From: Streptomyces albireticuli
Lineage (GTDB): Bacteria; Actinomycetota; Actinomycetes; Streptomycetales; Streptomycetaceae
Direction: 5' to 3'
Assembly: GCF_002192455.1 (NCBI RefSeq)
Contig: NZ_CP021744.1
Coordinates: 806,001 to 870,000 of the forward strand
DNA: 64,000 nucleotides
This document shows, piece after piece, positions 57,405 to 64,000 of the stretch (the stretch's first letter is position 1; each line of letters opens with the position of its first letter). The notes beneath the pieces were generated by a model, which was not told the DNA's origin, searched no databases, and was given only the letters and a program-made list of their open reading frames with translations. The position numbers and the translations under genes were made by a program.

Positions 57405-58643
57405 ATGCGCTTCGGCGTCAACTACACGCCCACCCGGGGCTGGTTCCACCACTGGCTCGACTTCGACCTCGACGACATCCGCGCCGACCTCGACTCGCTC
57501 ACCGCCCTCGGCCTCGACCACATCCGCGTCTTCCCGCTGTGGCCGCTCTTCCAGCCCAACCGGGCCCTCATCCGCCCGCGCGCCGTCGAGCAGCTGGTCG
57601 CGCTGGTCGACGCGGCCGGTGAGCGCGGACTCGACGTGGCCGTCGACGGCCTCCAGGGCCACCTGTCGAGCTTCGACTTCATCCCTTCCTGGACCACCAC
57701 CTGGCACCGCCGCAACATGTTCACCGACCCCGACGTCGTCGAGGCCCAGGAGGCGTACCTGACCGCGCTGGCCTCGGCGCTCGCCGACCGGCCGCACTTC
57801 CTCGGCATGACGGTCGGCAACGAGGTCGACCAGTTCTCCGGCGACCCGCACCCCGACCCGGACCGGATCCGGCCCGACCAGGCCGGGCGCTGGCTGGGCC
57901 GGATGCTCGACGCCTGCGGGAAGGCGGCGCCGGGGCGGGCCCATCTGCACGCCTCCTACGACGCCGCCTGGTACGACGACACGCACCCCTTCACACCCGC
58001 CCACTCCGCGCGGCTCGGCGCCATGACGGCCGTGCACTCCTGGGTGTTCAACGGCACCGCGCAGCGGCACGGGCCCACGGGCGCGGCGACCGAGCGGCAC
58101 GCCGCCTACCTCGTCGAACTGTCCAAGGCCTGGGCCGACGACCCGGACCGGCCCGTGTGGCTCCAGGAGGTCGGGGCACCGGCCCCGCACATCCCGCCCG
58201 AGCGGGCCGCCGCCTTCACCCGGGCGACGCTCGCCCACGCGCTGGACTGCACCGGCCTGTGGGGCGTCACCTGGTGGTGCTCGCACGACGTCGACCGGGC
58301 CCTCGCCGACTTCCCGGAGCTGGAGTACGGCCTGGGGCTGTTCACCAACGACCGCCGGATCAAACCCGCCGGGGAGGCCTTCGCCCGCGCGGTACGCGAA
58401 TGGCACGAGGGCGGACGGGAGCCGGAGCCCCGGCGCACGGCGCTGGTGCTGGACGTGGGGGACGTGGAGACGGCGCCGTCGCGGTCGGTGTGCGCGCCGG
58501 GCGGGGCGTTCTTCGAGGCGTGGACGCGGGCGGCCGCGCGGGGGGTTCGGCCCGCCGTCGTGCTGGCTTCGCGGGCGGGGGACGGAAAGTGGCTGGCGGC
58601 GCGGGGGATCGACTCCGTCGTGTCGGTGGACGAGGTGGGATAG
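57405..58643 (+). CDS. GH5-type glycosidase, probable N-glycan-core beta-mannosidase (GH5_18-like)
   Basis: 412 residues, no signal peptide, so cytoplasmic. TIM-barrel clan GH-A: the N-terminus MRFGVNYTPTRGWFHHWLDF and LGLDHIRVFPLW, the acid/base E140 in TVGNEVDQF and the nucleophile E255 in WLQEVGAPAP. The opening resembles GH5 subfamily 18, whose bifidobacterial members split Man-beta-1,4-GlcNAc. The neighbours (importer, GH85, GH38) demand exactly this last step. Subfamily assignment is from memory and should be checked. The last ~85 residues are a small appended domain. The gene follows the permeases by 36 bp. Confidence 0.8.
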   Translation: MRFGVNYTPTRGWFHHWLDFDLDDIRADLDSLTALGLDHIRVFPLWPLFQPNRALIRPRAVEQLVALVDAAGERGLDVAVDGLQGHLSSFDFIPSWTTTWHRRNMFTDPDVVEAQEAYLTALASALADRPHFLGMTVGNEVDQFSGDPHPDPDRIRPDQAGRWLGRMLDACGKAAPGRAHLHASYDAAWYDDTHPFTPAHSARLGAMTAVHSWVFNGTAQRHGPTGAATERHAAYLVELSKAWADDPDRPVWLQEVGAPAPHIPPERAAAFTRATLAHALDCTGLWGVTWWCSHDVDRALADFPELEYGLGLFTNDRRIKPAGEAFARAVREWHEGGREPEPRRTALVLDVGDVETAPSRSVCAPGGAFFEAWTRAAARGVRPAVVLASRAGDGKWLAARGIDSVVSVDEVG

Positions 58644-58645
58644 GT

Positions 58646-58666
58646 GGCCCCTGCGGGGGGCCTTTT
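58646..58666 (+). terminator. Intrinsic terminator after the GH5 gene
   Basis: GGCCCC (58646-58651) pairs with GGGGCC (58657-58662), loop of 5, directly followed by TTTT. It would limit read-through from the import operon into the GH85 gene, so GH85 and GH38 may have their own promoter or lower expression. Confidence 0.55.
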
Positions 58667-58688
58667 CCCCTACCCGCCCCTTCCCGTA

Positions 58689-58736
58689 ACCGGGGCTCCG
58701 CCCCGGACCCCGGTCCTCAAACGCCGGACGGGCTGA
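58689..58736. repeat. Streptomyces intergenic repeat
   Basis: The block CGGGGCTCCGCCCCGG, followed by ACCCCGGTCCTCAAACG and CCGGACGGGCTGA, is a dispersed intergenic sequence I recognise from many Streptomyces genomes. It contains a hairpin (CCGGGGC/GCCCCGG) and follows a terminator. A degenerate copy is at 24230-24271. Confidence 0.55.
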
Positions 58737-58775
58737 AACTTCCGGACTGCCCCTCGCCTGCGCCAAGGAGTCCCC

Positions 58776-60827
58776 GTGTGTAAGAGAGTCACCCGCCGCT
58801 CCGTCCTCCTGACGGCCGCCCTCGCCGCCGCCGCGACCGGTGCGGCCCGTGCGTCCACCGGGAGCGAGGGGACGCTCCAGCCCTACGCCTCCTACTGGTA
58901 CCCCGACAGCCTCCCGGACGGCTCGCCCGGTGCCGGGATCGTCTGGCGGAGCCTGCGCTCCTGGACGCCCGAGGGTGATGCCGACCTTCCCTTCAACCGG
59001 GCCACCGTGCCGCTCGCGGCCCGCTTCACGCCGCCGCCCGCCAACGCCACCGCGCGCGCCGGGCAGGCCCGCGTCAGCGCGCTCGTCTCCTTCGCGCCGA
59101 CCTCGGGCAACCCCGCGCAGGGCTCGGCCACCGCGGACTTCTACGCCCTGACGCACTGGGCCTACCTCGACGAACTGGTCTTCTGGGGCGGCTCCTCGGG
59201 CGAGGGCCTGATCCTCGCGCCCAACGCGCCCGTCGTGGACGCGGCGCACCGCAACGGCGTGCCCGTGCTCGGGACGGTGTTCCTGCCGCCGGCCGCGTAC
59301 GGCGGGCGGTTGAGCTGGACGCGGGAGCTGGTGCGGCGCGGTCCGGACGGCGGCTTCCCGCTCGCCGACCAGCTGATCCGGGTGGCCCACGCGTACGGCT
59401 TCGACGGGTGGTTCCTCAACGCGGAGACCGGTGGCGGCGACGCCCGGCTGGGCGCGGACACCCGTGACTTCGTCGCCCACCTGCGGGCGCGCGGCGAGGG
59501 GCTGCGGGTCACCTGGTACGACGCGATGACCGTCACCGGCGACATCTCCTGGCAGAACGAGCTCAACGACCGCAACGCGCCCTTCTTCGAGGCGTCCGAC
59601 TCGATGTTCCTCAACTTCAACTGGGACCGGTCCGGGCTCGTCTCCTCGGCGCGGCGCGCGGAGGAGCGCGAACGCGGCCGGTACGAGCTGTGGGCCGGCG
59701 TCGACGTCGAGGCGAACGGCTGGGACACCCGGGTCGACTGGGACGCGGTCGTCCCGCCGGACGGCCCGCACGTGACCTCGTACGGCTTCTATCGCCCCGA
59801 GTGGACGTGGAAGAGCCTGCCCGCGGCCGCCCGGACCCCGGCGGACTTCCACGCGCGCGACGACCGCTTCTGGTCCGGGCACGCCCTGGACCCGGCCGCC
59901 CCGGACAGCGGCGGCTGGCGCCCTCCGGCGGCGTCGGTGGCGGACCGCTCCACGCTCACCGCGCTGCCCTTCGCGACGAGCTTCAACACCGGGCACGGGC
60001 CGGGCTGGTACGAGCGCGGGACCCGGCTGTCGGACTCCGCCTGGAACCACCTGGGGCTCCAGGACCGGCTGCCCGGCCGCCGCTGGGTGATCCGTACCAC
60101 CGGCGCCCGGCCCACCGTGGGCTTCGACTTCGCCGACGCCTGGCGGGGCGGCGGCAGCCTTCTGGTGACCGGCGGGCTCACGGCCCCGGCGGCGGTGGAG
60201 CTCTTCCCGGCGCGGCTCCCGCTCTCGGCCGCGACGGTCATGGAGCTCGCCCACCGGTCGGACGACGGCTCGGCGGCGGTGCGGGTGGAGCTGGCGCTGG
60301 AGGTGGCCGCCGCGCGGGGCGGCCCGTCCCGGCTCGTCCACCTGCCCGCCGGGACCCTCCGGGCGGGCGGGCGCGGCTGGACGACGGCGGCCGTGCGCGT
60401 CGGCCGCGCGCTGCGCGAGCGGGCCGGCGGAACGATTCTCTCCCTGGGCGTACGGCTCGTCGCGCCGGACGGCGGGACGGTCCGCTGGCGGCTGGGCGGC
60501 CTCGCGGTGCGTGACGCCGCGCCCGCGCCGCCCGGCCGGCCGGGCACGCCCACGGTCACGGCGTCGCGCCCGGGCGCCGACGGGACGGTGGCGCTGCGCC
60601 TGGCCTGGACGGCACCCGTCCGCTCCCCCGGGTCCGTACGCCATTACGAGCTGCACCAGCTCCTGCCCGGCGGCGGCCGTCGCTTCCTCGGGGGCACCTG
60701 TGGGCATGCCTACTACGTCGCGGCCCTGCGCCGCGCGGCCGGTGAGGCGGCCACGCGCGTCGAGGTGCGCGCCGTGGACGAGCTGTACGCCTCCTCGGCG
60801 CCCGCGTCCGTCACCTTCCGCTGGTAG
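58776..60827 (+). CDS. Secreted endo-beta-N-acetylglucosaminidase (GH85)
   Basis: 683 residues starting at GTG 58776, with AAGGAG 5 nt upstream. The N-terminus TRRSVLLTAALAAAATGAARA is a twin-arginine-like signal. The GH85 barrel follows (LQPYASYWYPDSLPDG, FAPTSGNPAQGSATADFY), with the catalytic Asn215/Glu217 pair in GFDGWFLNAETGG; Asn assists through the substrate acetamido group. Later come a beta-sandwich domain and a C-terminal fibronectin-III-like domain (~590-683). It cuts the chitobiose core of N-glycans, leaving one GlcNAc on the protein and releasing the glycan for import. GH38 follows after 26 bp. Confidence 0.87.
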   Translation: MCKRVTRRSVLLTAALAAAATGAARASTGSEGTLQPYASYWYPDSLPDGSPGAGIVWRSLRSWTPEGDADLPFNRATVPLAARFTPPPANATARAGQARVSALVSFAPTSGNPAQGSATADFYALTHWAYLDELVFWGGSSGEGLILAPNAPVVDAAHRNGVPVLGTVFLPPAAYGGRLSWTRELVRRGPDGGFPLADQLIRVAHAYGFDGWFLNAETGGGDARLGADTRDFVAHLRARGEGLRVTWYDAMTVTGDISWQNELNDRNAPFFEASDSMFLNFNWDRSGLVSSARRAEERERGRYELWAGVDVEANGWDTRVDWDAVVPPDGPHVTSYGFYRPEWTWKSLPAAARTPADFHARDDRFWSGHALDPAAPDSGGWRPPAASVADRSTLTALPFATSFNTGHGPGWYERGTRLSDSAWNHLGLQDRLPGRRWVIRTTGARPTVGFDFADAWRGGGSLLVTGGLTAPAAVELFPARLPLSAATVMELAHRSDDGSAAVRVELALEVAAARGGPSRLVHLPAGTLRAGGRGWTTAAVRVGRALRERAGGTILSLGVRLVAPDGGTVRWRLGGLAVRDAAPAPPGRPGTPTVTASRPGADGTVALRLAWTAPVRSPGSVRHYELHQLLPGGGRRFLGGTCGHAYYVAALRRAAGEAATRVEVRAVDELYASSAPASVTFRW

Positions 60828-60853
60828 ACCCTCTGCGTTAGGACACCGACCTC

Positions 60854-63800
60854 ATGCACAACGACCGCACCCTCACCGAAGCCCGTCTGAAGCGTGTGCT
60901 GGAGGAGCGCATCCGGCCCGCCGTGTATCCGGAGTCGGTGCCGCTGGCCGTCTCCGTGTGGCACGCGCCGGGTGAGCCCGTGCCCGTGGCGGAGGGCCTG
61001 GCCGCCGCCCGGACGCCCATCGAGGTGGGTGCCGAGTGGGGGCCGCCGTGGGCCACGAGCTGGTTCACCGTGACCGGGCGGGTGCCGCGGGAGTGGGCAG
61101 GCCGGACGGTCGAGGCGCTGCTCGACCTGGGCTTCGACGAGAACATGCCCGGTTTCCAGTGCGAGGGGCTCGTCTACCGTCCGGACGGCTCGCCCGTGAA
61201 GGGCCTCAACCCCCGTAACCAGTGGGTGCGGATCGGGGACCACGGTGGCACGGTCGCGGGCGGCGAGGAGGTGCTGCTGCACATCGAGGCGGCGGCGAAC
61301 CCGGTGATCCTGGACTACCGGCCGTTCCGGCCGACGGAGCTGGGCGACCGGGAGACGGCGGACCCGGCGCCGCGCTACCGGCTGGCCCGGATGGACCTGG
61401 CCGTCCTGGACCGGACGGTCTGGGAGCTGGTGCAGGACCTGGAGGTGCTGGGCGAGCTGATGGCCGAGCTGTCGCCGGACTCGCCGCGCCGCTGGGAGAT
61501 CCTGCGGGCGGTGGAGCGGGCGCTCGACGCGGTCGACCTCCAGGACGTCGGGGGCACGGCGGCCCGGGCGCGCGTGGAGCTCGCGCCCGCCCTCGCCGCG
61601 CCCGCGCACGCCTCCGCCCACCGGATCAGCGCCGTGGGGCACGCGCACATCGACTCGGCGTGGCTGTGGCCGCTGCGGGAGACGGTGCGCAAGGTGGCCC
61701 GTACGACCGCGAACATGACGGCGCTGCTGGAGGACGAGCCGGAGTTCGTCTACGCCATGTCCCAGGCGCAGCAGTTCGCGTGGGTCAAGGAGCACCGGCC
61801 GGAGGTCTACGCGCGGGTGAAGAAGGCCGTCGCGGAGGGCCGGTTCGTGCCCGTGGGCGGCATGTGGGTGGAGTCCGACACGAACATGCCCGGGTCGGAG
61901 GCGCTGGCGCGACAGTTCGTCCACGGGAAGCGGTTCTTCCTGGAGGAGTTCGGCATCGAGACGGAGGAGGTCTGGCTGCCGGACAGCTTCGGCTATTCGG
62001 CCGCGCTGCCGCAGCTGGTGCGGCTGGCGGGGGCGAAGTGGTTCCTGACGCAGAAGATCTCCTGGAGCCGGACGAACAAGTTCCCGCACCACACCTTCTG
62101 GTGGGAGGGCCTGGACGGCACCCGGGTGTTCACGCACTTCCCGCCGATCGACACCTACAACTCCCAGCTTTCGGGCCAGGAGCTCGCGCACGCGGTCCGC
62201 AACTTCCAGGAGAAGGGCGGCGCCACCCGGTCGCTCGCCCCCACCGGATGGGGTGACGGCGGGGGCGGGACGACGCGCGAGATGCTGGCGCGGGCGAAGC
62301 GGCTGGCGGATCTGGAGGGTTCGGCGACGGTCGTCTTCGAGAAGCCGTCGGCGTTCTTCGAGAAGGCGCACGCGGAGTACGCGCACGCGCCGGTGTGGGT
62401 GGGCGAGCTGTATCTGGAGCTGCACCGGGCGACGCTGACCAGCCAGGCCCGCACCAAGCAGGGCAACCGGCGGGCGGAGCACCTGCTGTACGAGGCGGAG
62501 CTGTGGGCGGCCACGGCGGCGGTGCGGACCGGGTTCGCGTATCCGTACGAACGGCTGGACCGGATCTGGAAGACGGTGCTGCTGCACCAGTTCCACGACA
62601 TCCTGCCGGGCACGTCCATCGCGTGGGTGCACCGCGAGGCGGCGGCGACGTACGCGCGGGTGGCGGCGGAGCTGGAGGAGATCGTCGGCGACGCGCTGGC
62701 GGCGCTGGCGGGCGACGGCACGGGCGGCGGGACGGTGGTCTTCAACGCGGCGCCGCACGGGCGGGGCGGGGCCCCGGCCCACGCCGCGTGCCTCGTGCCG
62801 GACGAGGCCGCGCCCCCGGCCACGGCCCGGCCGCGCGAGGGCGGCGGTTTCGTCCTCGACAACGGGCTGCTGCGGGCGGAGGTCGACGGGCGGGGGCTGG
62901 TGGTCTCCGTGCTCGACCACGAGGCGGGGCGGGAGACGATCGCGCCCGGGGCGGCGGCCAACCTCCTCCAGCTGCACCAGGACTTCCCGAACATGTGGGA
63001 CGCGTGGGACGTCGACCTGTTCTACCGGAACACGGTGACGGACCTGACGGACGTGGAGACGATGGAGCTCACGGACGAGGGCACCGTGCGCGTGGTCCGG
63101 GCCTTCGGGTCCTCACGCGTCGAGCAGGTGCTCTCGCTCCCCGGCGGCGCGCGGCGGCTGGACATCGAGACGGTGGTCGACTGGCACGAGACGGAGAAGT
63201 TCCTCAAGGCGACCTTCCCGCTCGACCTGCACGCCGACCGTACGGCGGCCGAGACCCAGTTCGGCCACCTCTACCGCCCCACGCACACCAACACCAGCTG
63301 GGAGGCGGCGAAGTTCGAGGCGTGCGCGCACCGGTTCGTGCACCTGGAGGAGCCCGGCTGGGGCGTGGCGGTCGTGAACGACTCCACGTACGGCTACGAC
63401 GTGACGCGCACGGTGCGGGACGCCTCCTCGGGCGCCCCCGGCACCACGACGACGGTCCGCCTCTCCCTCCTGCGCGCGCCGCGCTTCCCCGACCCACGCA
63501 CCGATCAGGGCGTGCACCGCTTCCGCTACGCGCTGGTGCCGCACGCGTCCGTGGGGGACGCGGTGCGCGAGGGGTACCGGATCAACCTTCCGGAGCGGCG
63601 GGTGCCGGGCGGCGCCGCCGTGGCGCCGCTGGTCCGCGTCGACAACGAGGCGATCGTGATCTCGGCGGTCAAGCTGGCCGACGACGGCAGCGGGGACGTG
63701 GTGGTGCGGCTGTACGAGTCGCTGGGCGGCCGGGCCCGGGGAACGCTGAGCGCGGGGTTCGCACCGGGGACGGTATCGGTGTGCGACCTGCTGGAACGGC

Positions 63801-63889
63801 CGTCGGAGACGGTCACGGCCGAGGAGAGGCGGGTGCCCCTGTCGCTGCGGCCGTTCGAGATCGTCACGCTGCGGCTGGCCCGCGCCTGA
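60854..63889 (+). CDS. Alpha-mannosidase (GH38)
   Basis: 1011 residues, complete, no signal peptide. N-terminal alpha-mannosidase beta-domain (~1-250), then the GH38 catalytic barrel: zinc ligands in GHAHIDSAWLW (H265, D267), nucleophile D377 in LPDSFGYS and the zinc His in HQFHDILPGTS (H581). A helical middle domain and long beta-rich C-terminal domain follow. It trims alpha-linked mannoses from the imported glycan in the cytoplasm, leaving Man-beta-1,4-GlcNAc for the GH5 enzyme. Co-transcribed with GH85 (26-bp gap). Strong terminator downstream. Confidence 0.92.
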   Translation: MHNDRTLTEARLKRVLEERIRPAVYPESVPLAVSVWHAPGEPVPVAEGLAAARTPIEVGAEWGPPWATSWFTVTGRVPREWAGRTVEALLDLGFDENMPGFQCEGLVYRPDGSPVKGLNPRNQWVRIGDHGGTVAGGEEVLLHIEAAANPVILDYRPFRPTELGDRETADPAPRYRLARMDLAVLDRTVWELVQDLEVLGELMAELSPDSPRRWEILRAVERALDAVDLQDVGGTAARARVELAPALAAPAHASAHRISAVGHAHIDSAWLWPLRETVRKVARTTANMTALLEDEPEFVYAMSQAQQFAWVKEHRPEVYARVKKAVAEGRFVPVGGMWVESDTNMPGSEALARQFVHGKRFFLEEFGIETEEVWLPDSFGYSAALPQLVRLAGAKWFLTQKISWSRTNKFPHHTFWWEGLDGTRVFTHFPPIDTYNSQLSGQELAHAVRNFQEKGGATRSLAPTGWGDGGGGTTREMLARAKRLADLEGSATVVFEKPSAFFEKAHAEYAHAPVWVGELYLELHRATLTSQARTKQGNRRAEHLLYEAELWAATAAVRTGFAYPYERLDRIWKTVLLHQFHDILPGTSIAWVHREAAATYARVAAELEEIVGDALAALAGDGTGGGTVVFNAAPHGRGGAPAHAACLVPDEAAPPATARPREGGGFVLDNGLLRAEVDGRGLVVSVLDHEAGRETIAPGAAANLLQLHQDFPNMWDAWDVDLFYRNTVTDLTDVETMELTDEGTVRVVRAFGSSRVEQVLSLPGGARRLDIETVVDWHETEKFLKATFPLDLHADRTAAETQFGHLYRPTHTNTSWEAAKFEACAHRFVHLEEPGWGVAVVNDSTYGYDVTRTVRDASSGAPGTTTTVRLSLLRAPRFPDPRTDQGVHRFRYALVPHASVGDAVREGYRINLPERRVPGGAAVAPLVRVDNEAIVISAVKLADDGSGDVVVRLYESLGGRARGTLSAGFAPGTVSVCDLLERPSETVTAEERRVPLSLRPFEIVTLRLARA

Positions 63890-63907
63890 GCGAGCCGCCC
63901 CGCACGG

Positions 63908-63944
63908 CTGCCGGGCCGCCCCGCTCGACGAGGCGGCCCGGCAG
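63908..63944. terminator. Strong bidirectional terminator
   Basis: CTGCCGGGCCGCC (63908-63920) pairs perfectly over 13 bp with 63932-63944, loop of 11 nt, between GH38 and the convergent gene entering from the right edge. Confidence 0.75.
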
Positions 63945-63970
63945 GCACACCCGAGCCGGGCGGACCGGGG

Positions 63971-64000
63971 CTACGCCCCCAGCGCCCCCATCAGCATCGG
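63971..64000 (-). CDS. C-terminal end of a gene entering from the right (partial)
   Basis: On the minus strand the last bases read PMLMGALGA and a TAG stop at 63973-63971. The strong hairpin placed just after this stop supports a real convergent gene. Too short to identify. Confidence 0.4.
   Translation of the reverse strand, partial: PMLMGALGA

Noticed and set aside
56448..60707. 1419-codon open frame on the minus strand across the sugar importer and GH genes
   Set aside because: Antisense to five well-supported genes; its translation is low-complexity Arg/Gly/Val-rich, a shadow of GC-biased third positions. The same applies to 44925-48056, 42637-44952 and 18325-21276 on the minus strand.

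Overview
The window is chromosomal DNA of a Streptomyces-type actinomycete. The GC content is very high with a strong third-position bias, GTG and TTG starts are common, and genes often overlap by ATGA or GTGA. The gene families are also typical of the genus: roadblock/LC7 protein, LysX, EshA-like shells, and sugar ABC importers without their own ATPase. I see no rRNA, tRNA, CRISPR array, transposase or prophage gene. No gene-free gap exceeds about 250 bases.

Layout. 1-2308: end of a lactate-utilisation operon (lutA partial, lutB, lutC). 2402-9525: LacZ-type beta-galactosidase, CoA transferase, MHS-type transporter and SGNH hydrolase. 9542-11971: ABC exporter divergent from a MarR regulator, with a perfect inverted repeat between them. 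12041-13657: secreted PNGase A-like N-glycan amidase. 13806-17434: an asymmetric heterodimeric ABC exporter in which one half has lost its P-loop. 17475-25033: housekeeping and conserved genes (YdjM-like membrane protein, Ski2-like helicase, TesB, putative HTH protein, roadblock protein, methyltransferase, alpha/beta hydrolase). 25129-30858: MpaB-like protein, a small unknown, a phosphatase/MFS/beta-propeller operon and a fatty-acid desaturase. 31094-35253: SNF2 ATPase coupled to a SWIM zinc-finger protein. 35377-39339: YceI fusion, proline-rich membrane protein, GDPD/PI-PLC-like protein and NAGPA-type phosphodiester glycosidase. 39476-42411: two tandem Family 2B encapsulin shell genes without a recognisable cargo gene. 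42479-49425: tiny membrane protein, KimA-like transporter, LysX and an EamA transporter. 49448-52835: quinone oxidoreductase plus two acyl-CoA dehydrogenases in one operon. 53009-63889: an N-glycan utilisation locus.

How the parts work together. The clearest system is the last one. A LacI regulator diverges from a lipoprotein-dependent sugar importer (binding protein and two permeases), followed by a cytoplasmic GH5-type beta-mannosidase candidate, a secreted GH85 endo-beta-N-acetylglucosaminidase and a cytoplasmic GH38 alpha-mannosidase. These would release high-mannose N-glycans outside the cell, import them, and dismantle them inside to mannose and GlcNAc. The unlinked PNGase A-like gene carries a LacI-type palindrome just upstream and could belong to the same regulon; that link is inference.

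The second notable system is the shell pair. The genes share a 140-bp perfectly identical tract, which suggests gene conversion. They have degenerate cyclic-nucleotide pockets, a hairpin between them and no adjacent cargo enzyme.
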